A stretch of 64,000 nucleotides of DNA from assembly GCF_038023995.1 (NCBI RefSeq), contig NZ_CP150660.1:1548501-1612500 (forward strand), in the 5' to 3' direction. The stretch's first letter is position 1, and every line of letters begins with the position of its first letter. The position numbers were made by a program, and so were the translations under genes. This stretch comes from Polaribacter atrinae (lineage in GTDB: Bacteria > Bacteroidota > Bacteroidia > Flavobacteriales > Flavobacteriaceae). The notes below the pieces were generated by a model. It saw only the letters and a program-made list of their open reading frames with translations. It searched no databases and was not told the DNA's origin. Of this stretch, positions 45,660 to 54,562 are shown piece by piece.

Positions 45660-45691
45660 TATTATACTATAATTTCTTATCAATAAAACAA

Positions 45692-47476
45692 GTGCCAACA
45701 ACAAAAACGATATACAGAAAAATATTAATTTGGAGATATAAATATATTTCTGAAAGACAATTTATATATATTCTAAGTATTATTGTCGGTTTTCTCGCAG
45801 GTTTTGGAGCCGTAATCTTAAAAAACCTAACACACTTTTTTCAGCATCTATTAGAAGGAAATTTAGTGAGAGATTATCACCATGCTTTTTACTTTCTTTT
45901 TCCTATTATTGGTTTAACCATTGTATTTTTTATCATAAAATATGTTATTAGAAACAAAGTAAGTCACGGTATACCATCAACGCTTTATGCCATTTCTAAA
46001 CGAAAAGGAATTATGAAACGTTACCAGATGTTTGGTTCTATTTTAACAGCTCCAATTACGGTTGGTTTTGGTGGTTCTGTTGGTTTAGAAGGACCTACAG
46101 TTGCAACAGGAGCTGCAATTAGCTCTAATGTTGCAAGACTGTTTCATTTAAATCAAACCTCAAGAACTTTATTAATTGGTTGCGCTTCTGCTGGGGCACT
46201 TTCCGCAATTTTTAAAGCGCCTATTGCTGCTATTATTTTTGCGATAGAGGTTTTTAGTTTAGACTTAACAATAGCTTCTATGTTGCCTTTACTTTTGGCT
46301 TCTTTATCTGCAATTATTACTTCTCGATTCTTTTTTGGATCTGATGTTTTACTTCCGTTTAAAACAGAAGATGTATTTACCATAAACAACATTCCTTTTT
46401 ACCTTATTTTAGCTACTGCAACAGGTTTAGGTTCTATCTATTTTACAGAGGTTTATGATAGAATTCAGAAACTTTTTGATAAAATAGATTCTCCAATAAA
46501 ACGCTTATTAGTTGGTGGTATTGGTTTAGGTATTTTAATTTTTTTAATTCCGCCTTTATATGGTGAAGGCTTTGAAGTAATTAATAATTTAATTGCCGGT
46601 AACCCAGAAGAAGCTTTAAAAAACAACTTTATGAACTTAGATTTATCTAATGTTTGGGTTGTTATTTTGTTGTTACTAGGCTTAGTTTTATTTAAGGTTA
46701 TAGCAAGTGCTTTAACATTTGGAGCAGGTGGAGTTGGTGGTATTTTTGCACCTACTTTATTTATGGGAAGTCTTTTAGGAAATTGTGTTGCCAAAATAAT
46801 TAATACCACAGGATTGTCTAGTGTTTCCGAGAGCAACTTTACTTTGGTTGGAATGGCAGGTTTAATGGCTGGTGTATTACACGCTCCTTTAACAGCTATA
46901 TTTTTAATTGCAGAACTTACCGGTGGTTACGACCTTTTTATTCCGTTGATGCTAACAGCAACAATTGCTTATTTAATAGCTAAATATGTACATCCATATT
47001 CTGTTTATGCAATGCAATTAGGTAGAAAAGGAGAATTAATTACGCACAACAAAGATCATGCTGTTTTAACTTTAATGGACATTAATAGAGTTATTGAAAA
47101 TAATTTTGTTCCTGTTTATTCTGATATGGATTTAGAGAGCATGGTTAAGCAAGCAGTTGTAAAATCTAACAGAAATATTTTTCCTGTAATTAATAAAAAA
47201 AATAACAAACTAACAGGTATCATTTTACTCGACGATTTAAGACCTATAATGTTTGATCAAACCTTGTATAAAACTGTTTTTGCAAGAGACATTATGCAAC
47301 ATCCTCCAGAAATTATAATTATAGGCATTGATAAAATGACTGATATTATGAGAAAATTCAAAGAAAGTGGTGCTTGGAATCTACCGGTTGTTAAAGAAGG
47401 ACAATATATTGGTTTTATCTCTAAATCAAAATTATTAACTGCATATAGAAATAAACTAATAGAAGTTACTTCATAA
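45692..47476 (+). CDS. ClC-family chloride channel/transporter with CBS pair
   Basis: The reading frame opens inside the preceding gene. The first plausible start after that gene is GTG 45692, giving 594 residues. The ClC core has SHGIP (Ser91), GSVGLEGPT with the external gating glutamate Glu133, GAGGVGGIFAPTLFMG, and a C-terminal YSVYAMQL tyrosine. The internal proton-glutamate position of E. coli ClC-ec1 (Glu203) is Val187 here, as in animal ClC channels. Two CBS domains fill residues about 455-590 and may bind nucleotides. Anion conduction is firm; channel versus exchanger is open. Confidence 0.9.
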   Translation: MPTTKTIYRKILIWRYKYISERQFIYILSIIVGFLAGFGAVILKNLTHFFQHLLEGNLVRDYHHAFYFLFPIIGLTIVFFIIKYVIRNKVSHGIPSTLYAISKRKGIMKRYQMFGSILTAPITVGFGGSVGLEGPTVATGAAISSNVARLFHLNQTSRTLLIGCASAGALSAIFKAPIAAIIFAIEVFSLDLTIASMLPLLLASLSAIITSRFFFGSDVLLPFKTEDVFTINNIPFYLILATATGLGSIYFTEVYDRIQKLFDKIDSPIKRLLVGGIGLGILIFLIPPLYGEGFEVINNLIAGNPEEALKNNFMNLDLSNVWVVILLLLGLVLFKVIASALTFGAGGVGGIFAPTLFMGSLLGNCVAKIINTTGLSSVSESNFTLVGMAGLMAGVLHAPLTAIFLIAELTGGYDLFIPLMLTATIAYLIAKYVHPYSVYAMQLGRKGELITHNKDHAVLTLMDINRVIENNFVPVYSDMDLESMVKQAVVKSNRNIFPVINKKNNKLTGIILLDDLRPIMFDQTLYKTVFARDIMQHPPEIIIIGIDKMTDIMRKFKESGAWNLPVVKEGQYIGFISKSKLLTAYRNKLIEVTS

Positions 47477-47490
47477 AACTATAGAAGAAA

Positions 47491-48114
47491 ATGAGAAAAA
47501 ATAGTTTTTCAACAAACATGAGGTCAAAGTCTAACAAAGAGTTAGAAACAATTCTCCTAGAGAAAGATAAATATACAGAAGAAGCAATACAAGCAGTTAC
47601 TTGGGAATTACAAGATAGAAACATCTTAGAAAGAACAGATGATTTTTCTGATGAAATTACCAAAGAAACCGTAACAATTGATGTAGCTGTCACTAACGAA
47701 AGTACAGAAAACAACAAGAGTCCTTTTGAAGAATTAGAAGTACCTGTTTTATATTCTAAAAAAGCAATATTAGGTTTTACCATTTTCTTTTCCACCATTT
47801 TTGGTGCCGTTTTACTGATGCAAAACTTAAAAGAAATGAACAAACCAAAAGCAAGAAATCAAGTGCTTATTTTTGGGTTGGTTTACACTGTTTTCTCTAC
47901 CATACTTTTAAATTATTTACCTAAATCCATTTTTACAACTTTAATATTGAATATGATTGGATACACTGTATTGACAGGATATTTTTGGAACATTAATTTA
48001 GGCAAAGACATAGTACATAGAGATAAACAAATATGGAAAATATTAGGCATTTCATTACTAATTGTATTTGGGCTTATTTTTTTACTTTTATTAACTCAGA
48101 ATTTAGAGCAATAA
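47491..48114 (+). CDS. Small membrane protein of unknown function
   Basis: I do not recognise a family. The 207-residue product has a charged N-terminal cytoplasmic region (residues 1-90) with the segment SNKELETILLEKDKYTEEAI, as seen in proteins that start with a short helical domain. About four membrane helices follow. An alternative start at Met10 is possible. It follows the ClC gene by 14 bases and may share its transcript. Confidence 0.6.
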   Translation: MRKNSFSTNMRSKSNKELETILLEKDKYTEEAIQAVTWELQDRNILERTDDFSDEITKETVTIDVAVTNESTENNKSPFEELEVPVLYSKKAILGFTIFFSTIFGAVLLMQNLKEMNKPKARNQVLIFGLVYTVFSTILLNYLPKSIFTTLILNMIGYTVLTGYFWNINLGKDIVHRDKQIWKILGISLLIVFGLIFLLLLTQNLEQ

Positions 48115-48146
48115 CTTGACTTTTGCTAAATTAAATTCAAAGAAGA

Positions 48147-49271
48147 ATGAAAATAATATTAGCACCAGATAAATTTAAAAACTCCTTAACGGGATTAGAG
48201 TTTTGTTCCATTGTAGAAAAAGTAATTTTAGACAAATCTCCCAATACCAAAATCTTAAAATTACCATTGGCAGATGGTGGCGACGGTACACTAGATATTA
48301 TAAATTATTACCTTAAAGGAAATCTAATTTATCTAGAAGTAAACAATCCTTTTTTTCAAACCATAAAAGCTTCTTATTTATATGCAAAAGCATCAAAAAC
48401 TGCTTTTATTGAAATGGCAGAAGCATCCGGAGTTAAATTACTAAAAGCAGAACAGTTAGATTGTAAAAACACAACCACTTTAGGTACTGGAGAGATGATT
48501 GTTGATGCTCTTCAAAAAGGGGCAAAAACCATTATTATAGGTATTGGAGGAAGCGCAACCAACGATTGCGGAATTGGAATGGCAACCGCTTTAGGCTATC
48601 GTTTTTTAGATAAAAAGAACAAAGTAGTAAAACCTATTGGTGCTAATTTATCAGATATAAAATCTATAGATACAACAAATGTTCATCCCGAATTAAATAA
48701 CGTACATTTTAAAATTGCTTGTGATGTTACCAATCCTTTATTTGGGAAAAATGGTGCAGCTTATGTTTATGGAGCTCAAAAGGGAGCTTCTAAAGAAGAC
48801 ATTGTAATGCTAAACAAAGGGTTGCAAGATTTCTCTAAGGCTTTAAACAAAACTTTTACTATTGATGTGCAAACCATAAAAGGTGCAGGAGCCGCAGGCG
48901 GAATGGGAATTGCAACTCATTTATTCTTAAACGGAACTTTAGAACCAGGCATTCAATTAGTAAAAAAAATAGCCAATTTTGATACTCAGATTGAAGGTGC
49001 AGATTGGATTATTACCGGTGAAGGAAAATTAGACACACAAACCATGTCTGGCAAAACCATACAAGGAGTATTGACCTCCGCAATAGCAAAAAAAATAAAA
49101 ACTGCTGCTTTTTGTGGCGCTATAGATTTAGAAGAAAAACATCCCGAAGAATTCGGAATTCAGTATACAGATGCCACTATAAATTATGCAAAAAACTTAA
49201 ATGATTCGATAAAAAACAGCGGAAAGTATTTGAGTTTATTATCAAAAAAATTCGTTCTTAAACACCTTTAA
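48147..49271 (+). CDS. glxK: Glycerate kinase
   Basis: The 374-residue enzyme of the GarK/GlxK type (glycerate 2-kinase family) phosphorylates D-glycerate using ATP. MKIILAPDKFKNSLTG at the start, PLADGGDGTLD, GIGGSATNDCGIGMATALG and GAGAAGGMG are signature segments. It is full length. Neighbours do not form a glycerate or glyoxylate pathway, so the source of glycerate is unknown. It converges with the next gene, leaving four bases between the stop codons. Confidence 0.93.
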   Translation: MKIILAPDKFKNSLTGLEFCSIVEKVILDKSPNTKILKLPLADGGDGTLDIINYYLKGNLIYLEVNNPFFQTIKASYLYAKASKTAFIEMAEASGVKLLKAEQLDCKNTTTLGTGEMIVDALQKGAKTIIIGIGGSATNDCGIGMATALGYRFLDKKNKVVKPIGANLSDIKSIDTTNVHPELNNVHFKIACDVTNPLFGKNGAAYVYGAQKGASKEDIVMLNKGLQDFSKALNKTFTIDVQTIKGAGAAGGMGIATHLFLNGTLEPGIQLVKKIANFDTQIEGADWIITGEGKLDTQTMSGKTIQGVLTSAIAKKIKTAAFCGAIDLEEKHPEEFGIQYTDATINYAKNLNDSIKNSGKYLSLLSKKFVLKHL

Positions 49272-49275
49272 TATA

Positions 49276-49809
49276 CTAACTCCAAGGTTCATCATTCGGT
49301 TCTAATTGTTTTTGACTGGGCATAATTCTTTTTGAATCTTGCTCTGTTTCGCCTATTTTTAAACAAGAAAATAACAAGAAACAAACAGGCAAATCTAACT
49401 TATCTAAAAGTTGTAATTTAATAGTGTCTTTATACTCTTTCTCTAAAAAAGAAGTGTCAATTTCAGCAATTTTATCGCCATTTTTTAAAATGGATATTTT
49501 CTTTTTAAAATGAATTTTAGTTTCATAAGTAACCTCATCAATATCTATAGAATAAATTGTTTTTCTATTATTCTGAGAAATTAACTCGGTTAAAACATCA
49601 TGACTATTCTTTATAGTAAAAACCATTTTCCATTTCCAAAATTGAAATTGTTTTGTAATTCTATAAATTATCTTATCCTCTGAGTCAAACATTTCAGAAC
49701 CAAACTTGCCAAAATCTAAAAACCATTTAGAAGAATATAATTTTCCTTCTGATGAAAAAAGATCTAAAGTGTTATTAAAATGTTTTATCTTATATAAATG
49801 GGTATTCAT
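49276..49809 (-). CDS. Hypothetical cytoplasmic protein
   Basis: I do not recognise it with confidence. The 177-residue protein has repeated beta-strand patterns (SSKWFLDFGKFGSEMFD, YRITKQFQFWKWKMVFTI) and a hydrophobic segment near residues 140-152. The layout loosely recalls the tubby-C/LURP-one fold, but no motif proves it. It starts four bases after the glycerophosphodiesterase stop, so it is probably its operon partner. Confidence 0.55.
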   Translation of the reverse strand: MNTHLYKIKHFNNTLDLFSSEGKLYSSKWFLDFGKFGSEMFDSEDKIIYRITKQFQFWKWKMVFTIKNSHDVLTELISQNNRKTIYSIDIDEVTYETKIHFKKKISILKNGDKIAEIDTSFLEKEYKDTIKLQLLDKLDLPVCFLLFSCLKIGETEQDSKRIMPSQKQLEPNDEPWS

Positions 49810-49813
49810 AGAA

Positions 49814-50794
49814 TTATTTTTCTTTTAAAAAATTAACAACCAAATCGGGATAATCTGTAAAAGCACCATCAACACCTGCTTCCATTAAAAGTGTTTCCAT
49901 CATCTCATCAAAGGTAGTAAACTCATCTAAAGAATCTGCTCTAAAAGTATATGGATGTACTTTTAAACCCAATTTATGAGCATCAGAAACTAAAGTAGTA
50001 AACAACCACTTACCTCCTACTTTCTTCTCTAAAACCTGTTTATACCAAGGCCCTATTCCGTCTGCATACGTTGCAAAATGTTCCAACTGCTTTGTTTCTT
50101 CTTCAAACTCCATTAACTGCACCAAAAATAAATCAGATTTTAATTCTAAACGAATTCGCTCTAACTCTTTTGCATCAAAACATTGTAAAATACAATTGTC
50201 TTTTTTAGTTTGATAGCCATAATCAGAAAGTATTTTTAAAACAATTTCTGTAATTTTTTTTCCTTCTTTTTGATGAAAAGCAGGGTCTTTAATTTCTGGA
50301 TAAATTCCGATATTCTTTCCGGTACTTTTATTTAAACCTTGTATCAATTCAATTTCCTCTTCAAAAGAATGGAGTCTAAAGTTGCCTTTTCCTTTCGGAT
50401 AACGATTTGGATAAAACTGTTCTCCCGTTTCTGGATTAAAACGCTCTGTTACTTTTAACATTTGTAACTCTGTAAATGTAAAATCTATCACGTAAAAACG
50501 ATTGTCTTTTCTTTTTCTACCTGGGAATTTTGTAGCAACATCCGTTACATCGTCTAAATAAATATCATGAATTACAATAGGTACATTATCTTTACTTAAC
50601 ACTAAATCTTGCTCAATAAAATGAGGATTCATAGCGTATGCCATCGCTTTAGCTTCCATAGTATGTTCTGGCAAATAACCAGAAGCTCCTCTGTGGGCAA
50701 TTACAATTTTAGTATTCATGTTGTTGTTGTCTTTTTTAGATGGATTGCAAGAAAGAAGTAACAAACCTATCAAAAATAATGAAATTGATTTCAT
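49814..50794 (-). CDS. glpQ: Glycerophosphodiester phosphodiesterase lipoprotein
   Basis: The 326-residue enzyme hydrolyses glycerophosphodiesters to glycerol 3-phosphate and an alcohol. The GDPD signature starts with IAHRGASGYLPEHT (His34), followed by Glu61 and Asp63 in FIEQDLVLS and His76 in VIHDIYLDD, the calcium-binding and catalytic set of GlpQ. A lipobox (LLLLSC, Cys16) points to an envelope location. Phospholipid head-group recovery is the expected role. Confidence 0.93.
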   Translation of the reverse strand: MKSISLFLIGLLLLSCNPSKKDNNNMNTKIVIAHRGASGYLPEHTMEAKAMAYAMNPHFIEQDLVLSKDNVPIVIHDIYLDDVTDVATKFPGRKRKDNRFYVIDFTFTELQMLKVTERFNPETGEQFYPNRYPKGKGNFRLHSFEEEIELIQGLNKSTGKNIGIYPEIKDPAFHQKEGKKITEIVLKILSDYGYQTKKDNCILQCFDAKELERIRLELKSDLFLVQLMEFEEETKQLEHFATYADGIGPWYKQVLEKKVGGKWLFTTLVSDAHKLGLKVHPYTFRADSLDEFTTFDEMMETLLMEAGVDGAFTDYPDLVVNFLKEK

Positions 50795-50831
50795 TTTTAT
50801 GAAAATTAGAAATTAAAGATATAACTTTTTG

Positions 50832-50839
50832 TAATTTTG
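50832..50839 (+). promoter_or_regulatory. -7 element giving a near-leaderless transcript
   Basis: TAATTTTG ends only four bases before ATG 50844, so the transcript should begin at or next to the start codon. Confidence 0.45.
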
Positions 50840-50843
50840 CAAT

Positions 50844-51083
50844 ATGAAGTTAACCTTAAAAATAATGTTTGTCATCTTTTTAATTTGGATGGCAATTGGA
50901 ATGTACCTTATAAATACAAGTCACGAAAAAGCACAAATTGTAATGGGTTTAGGTGTCTTTTACTTTTCTTTTCTATTTATGCCTTTCTTTATTTACTATA
51001 GATATAGAGACGGAAAATACAAGAAATATATTTTAAATGATGAAAAATTAAAGGCCGCTTTTAAAGATTTTGGAAAAGATTAA
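50844..51083 (+). CDS. Small two-helix membrane protein
   Basis: I recognise no family. The 79-residue product has two membrane helices (residues about 4-24 and 35-53) and a basic C-terminal tail (YRYRDGKYKKY). The start at 50844 is supported by a promoter element directly upstream. It is divergent from glpQ and followed by a REP-like palindrome pair. Confidence 0.6.
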   Translation: MKLTLKIMFVIFLIWMAIGMYLINTSHEKAQIVMGLGVFYFSFLFMPFFIYYRYRDGKYKKYILNDEKLKAAFKDFGKD

Positions 51084-51156
51084 TTAGTTCTCTTTTTAAT
51101 AATTTTATCGCATATCATAATGAATGCGTTAAAAAAACAAGACAGCATCAGTTTTC

Positions 51157-51224
51157 ACACGAGCGAGACGCTCGCGTTAACGAAAAGGGAACAAGACATA
51201 AATACTAGTGCGAGCGTCTCGCTC
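51157..51224. repeat. REP-like inverted palindrome pair
   Basis: ACGAGCGAGACGCTCGC at 51157-51173 recurs as its exact reverse complement at 51208-51224. Each 17-base unit is itself palindromic around AGA or TCT (GAGCG/CGCTC). The GC content is far above the surroundings. The layout matches REP pairs (BIMEs) that are spread by REP-associated tyrosine transposases. Confidence 0.75.
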
Positions 51225-51305
51225 GTACTATAACAAGTTAATTTCAAAAACCAAAAAAACAGTATCAAAGAATACAAGAGTGGAAGATTATAATTATCAT
51301 TTCAT

Positions 51306-52283
51306 TTAATCTTCCTTTTTTAAATATAAATAAACCGGAAAATGGTCTGAAAAACCACCTTGATACCATGGACCAATATAGGTTCTAAACGGACTTCCTT
51401 TTAATTTTCCTTTAAATATTTTTAACCATTTTTTATTAAAAACCTCCGCGTGTTTAAAGTACAATTGACCTTCTTTTTTCTCTAAAAAGTTTTTAGTAAT
51501 GATAATTTGATCAAATAAATTCCACTTACCCTCATAAGTTAAAGAACCAACAGCATCTCTATCTAATATCTTTTCCATAGGATTGTAAAAATCATCTGTC
51601 ACTAAATATTCTTTAATAGATTTACTTGTTGGATCATCGTTAAAATCACCCATAATCAAAATTTTTGCATCAAAATTTTTAGCTTGTATTCCTGCTATAA
51701 TTGCTCTTGCTAATTTTGCAGCATCAATTCTTTTTGGCTCAGACTCTTCTATTCCTTCTCTTCTAGAAGGCCAATGATTTACTAAAACATGTACTAATTC
51801 TCCGTTTAAATTACCAGAAACCACCAAAATATCTCTAGTATAATCTCGTTCACCTCTTTCATCTTCTAAATACAGCGGAAAATGTTCTGAGTCTATTAAT
51901 TCGAATAATTCTTTATTGTATAAAAGGGCTACATCAATACCTCTATCATCAGGAGAATCATAATGAACAAAGCCATAATGATGCTTTTTTAAATCTTTAG
52001 AATTTACCAAGTCTCTAACAACTTTTGCATTCTCTACCTCTACCAACCCCACAAGTGCGGGCACATCATAAGATTTTTCTTTACCTAATTGAGAAATTAC
52101 AGAACCTAATTTTTTAATTTTATCCCTGTAACGCTTATTATTCCAATGATTTTTACCATTGGTAGTAAAATCATCATCAAAGGTTTTTGGATCATCTACA
52201 GTATCAAATAAATTTTCTACGTTGTAAAATCCCACAGTAAAAATTTCTTTACTCCTTTTTGATGATGAAAAAAATGATATCAT
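51306..52283 (-). CDS. Endonuclease/exonuclease/phosphatase-family protein
   Basis: The 325-residue protein has the metal-dependent phosphoesterase motifs: VGFYNVENLFDT (metal ligand region), GLVEVEN, VNHWPSRR, ILIMGDFNDDP and the closing GFSDHFPVYL. There is no clear signal peptide, although a short hydrophobic start (MISFFSSS) exists. DNA, RNA and phosphoester substrates are all possible in this superfamily, so only the catalytic type is certain. It stands alone. Confidence 0.85.
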   Translation of the reverse strand: MISFFSSSKRSKEIFTVGFYNVENLFDTVDDPKTFDDDFTTNGKNHWNNKRYRDKIKKLGSVISQLGKEKSYDVPALVGLVEVENAKVVRDLVNSKDLKKHHYGFVHYDSPDDRGIDVALLYNKELFELIDSEHFPLYLEDERGERDYTRDILVVSGNLNGELVHVLVNHWPSRREGIEESEPKRIDAAKLARAIIAGIQAKNFDAKILIMGDFNDDPTSKSIKEYLVTDDFYNPMEKILDRDAVGSLTYEGKWNLFDQIIITKNFLEKKEGQLYFKHAEVFNKKWLKIFKGKLKGSPFRTYIGPWYQGGFSDHFPVYLYLKKED

Positions 52284-52394
52284 TTATAATTGTTTAGATG
52301 ATTGGTAAAAGTATAAAAATTAACCAACGAAACTCTTAACTTAAATTATATGTTTTGTTAACACCAAACTATAATTACTTCTCTTTTTCTCTTG

Positions 52395-52520
52395 TAAATT
52401 TGTATTGATTAAAATCTGAATTAATTATAAACCTAAAAAAACCATTGCTATAAGAAGAAAAGTGTTGAATTTGAATTTGAATTATTTAATTAAAACTTCA
52501 AGTATCTTGAGGTTTTTTTT
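52395..52520 (+). ncRNA. Candidate small RNA or attenuated leader upstream of hflX
   Basis: A TAAATTTG element at 52395-52402 would start a transcript near 52408. About 85 bases later, AAAACTTCAAG pairs with CTTGAGGTTTT (one G-U) over TAT, followed by a T run (52492-52520), a good terminator. No open frame lies between. hflX has its own promoter element after the terminator, so the RNA would be separate. No upstream TTTG is found at the usual spacing. Confidence 0.4.
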
Positions 52521-52544
52521 ATGCTTTTACAAATCAAATCTTTG

Positions 52545-52552
52545 TATTTTTG
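52545..52552 (+). promoter_or_regulatory. -7 element of hflX; near-leaderless start
   Basis: TATTTTTG ends six bases before ATG 52559. An in-frame TTG at 52550 is part of this element and is not a credible start codon. Confidence 0.5.
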
Positions 52553-52558
52553 CATCCT

Positions 52559-53770
52559 ATGATAGACGAACGCGAAGTTATTTCTGAAAAAGCCGTTTTA
52601 ATCGGTATTATATCTCAACAACAAAATGAAATTCAATCTACTGAATATTTAGATGAATTAGAGTTTTTAACGTTGACAGCAGGTGGTGTTGCCGTAAAAC
52701 GTTTTGTACAGAAAATGGAAAAACCCAATCCTAAAACTTTTTTAGGAGTAGGTAAATTAGAAGAAGTTAGAGACTATATTGTCTCAAATAATATTGGAAC
52801 AGCCATCTTTGATGATGAGTTGTCCCCTGCTCAAATACGTAATATTGAGAAAGTTTTAGATTGTAAAATTCTAGACAGAACCAATCTTATATTAGATATT
52901 TTTGCTCAAAGAGCACAAACAAGCTCAGCAAAAACACAAGTAGAATTGGCACAATGTCAATATTTATTACCACGTTTAACAAGACTTTGGACACACCTTG
53001 ATAAGCAAAAGGGTGGTATTGGAATGCGAGGACCTGGTGAAACCGAAATTGAAACAGATAGACGTATTATTCGTGATAAAATTTCTGTGCTACAAAAGAA
53101 ATTATTAACCATAGACAGGCAAATGGCTGTGCAACGTAAAAACCGTGGAAAAATGGTTAGAGTTGCCTTGGTTGGTTATACCAATGTTGGTAAATCTACA
53201 TTGATGAATGTGATTAGTAAAAGTGATGTTTTTGCTGAAAACAAACTATTTGCAACATTAGATACTACCGTAAGAAAAGTGGTTATTAAGAACATTCCGT
53301 TTTTATTAACAGATACTGTTGGTTTTATTAGAAAACTGCCTACACAATTGGTAGAATCTTTTAAATCTACGTTAGATGAAGTTAGAGAAGCAGATTTATT
53401 ACTACATGTAGTAGACATCTCTCACCCAAACTTTGAAGACCACATTGCTTCTGTAAATTCGGTTTTAGCAGATATTAAATGTGCAGACAAACCTTCTGTA
53501 ATGGTCTTTAATAAGATTGATGCATATTCTCATGAAACTATTGATGAAGATGATATTGTTACAGAAAGAGGTAAAGAGCACTACACCTTACAAGATTGGA
53601 AAAAAACTTGGATGAATGACTATGATGTAGATTCTATTTTTATATCCGCCTTAAACAAAGATAATTTAGAAGACTTTAAAGAGAAAACATACGAAGAAGT
53701 AAAGAAAATACATATTCAGCGTTTCCCCTACAATGACTTTTTATATTATGAATATAAAGAAGAAGAGTAA
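52559..53770 (+). CDS. hflX: Ribosome-associated GTPase HflX
   Basis: The 403-residue GTPase binds and can split stalled 70S ribosomes. The N-terminal HflX domain has LTAGGVAVKRFVQKM and TFLGVGKLEEVRDY, then KGGIGMRGPGETEIETDRR. The G domain follows with VGYTNVGKSTLMN (G1), TLDTTVRKV, DTVGFIRKLP (G3) and VFNKIDAY (G4). The start is placed at ATG 52559 because the longer TTG start overlaps the promoter element. It is followed by the metal transporter gene 33 bases later. Confidence 0.95.
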   Translation: MIDEREVISEKAVLIGIISQQQNEIQSTEYLDELEFLTLTAGGVAVKRFVQKMEKPNPKTFLGVGKLEEVRDYIVSNNIGTAIFDDELSPAQIRNIEKVLDCKILDRTNLILDIFAQRAQTSSAKTQVELAQCQYLLPRLTRLWTHLDKQKGGIGMRGPGETEIETDRRIIRDKISVLQKKLLTIDRQMAVQRKNRGKMVRVALVGYTNVGKSTLMNVISKSDVFAENKLFATLDTTVRKVVIKNIPFLLTDTVGFIRKLPTQLVESFKSTLDEVREADLLLHVVDISHPNFEDHIASVNSVLADIKCADKPSVMVFNKIDAYSHETIDEDDIVTERGKEHYTLQDWKKTWMNDYDVDSIFISALNKDNLEDFKEKTYEEVKKIHIQRFPYNDFLYYEYKEEE

Positions 53771-53803
53771 ATAGTTATGATTTAATAGACAAAACTTCAT
53801 AAA

Positions 53804-54517
53804 ATGAACAAAAGCTCCACAGAATTAGTTGACCACTTAGACAAACATTACATACATAGAAGTAATTGGTTAAGGGCAGTTGTTTTAGGAGCAAATGATG
53901 GAATTTTATCTACCGCAAGTTTAGCTATTGGAGTTGCAGCTGCTAGTGATTTAAGAGAACCTGTAATTCTAGCAACTTTGGCTGGTTTAGTTGCAGGAGC
54001 ATTGTCTATGGCAGCTGGAGAATATGTTTCTGTAAGTTCTCAAACAGATATTGAATGTGCAGATATTGAAAGAGAAAAAGTAGAATTAGAAGAAATGCCA
54101 GAACTTGAGTTACAAATGTTGGCTAAAATTTACGAAAAAAGAGGACTTAAAAAAGAAACGGCTTTAATTGTAGCGAAAGAATTAACAGAAAAAGATGCAT
54201 TAGCCGCACATATTAGAGATGAATTAGGGATTAATGAAATTAGTCAAGCAAACCCTATTCAAGCAGCAGTAGCATCAGGTGCTGCGTTTACTATTGGAGG
54301 ACTATTGCCTTTTTTAGTAACGCTATTTCTTCCTTTAGAAAATTTAGAATACTACATTTATGCTTCTTCAATATTATTTCTAATGGCTTTAGGTGCCTTA
54401 GCCGCAAAAGCAGGTGGCTCTAATGTTGGAATAGCTGTTTTAAGAATTACTTTTTGGGGTACAGCTGCCATGGGCTTAACTGCTTTGGTTGGGTATTTAT
54501 TTAACATCAACCTTTAA
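53804..54517 (+). CDS. VIT1/CCC1-family iron/manganese transporter
   Basis: The 237-residue membrane protein has HRSNWLRAVVLGANDGILSTASL and AGLVAGALSMAAGEYVSVSSQ, the first two-helix signature of the VIT family. A cytoplasmic acidic metal-binding loop follows (DIECADIEREKVELEEMPELE), then three more helices. Proton-coupled export of ferrous iron or manganese from the cytoplasm is the expected role. It may share the hflX transcript. Confidence 0.9.
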   Translation: MNKSSTELVDHLDKHYIHRSNWLRAVVLGANDGILSTASLAIGVAAASDLREPVILATLAGLVAGALSMAAGEYVSVSSQTDIECADIEREKVELEEMPELELQMLAKIYEKRGLKKETALIVAKELTEKDALAAHIRDELGINEISQANPIQAAVASGAAFTIGGLLPFLVTLFLPLENLEYYIYASSILFLMALGALAAKAGGSNVGIAVLRITFWGTAAMGLTALVGYLFNINL

Positions 54518-54562
54518 AAAAAGAAAAATAATTGTTTTAAAATGCTTAAAAAAGTAAAACTT

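Noticed and set aside
45551..45691. Early start of the ClC protein inside the DUF3999 gene
   Set aside because: The extra 47 residues are coded in another frame of the preceding gene and do not resemble ClC. GTG 45692 is the first sensible start.
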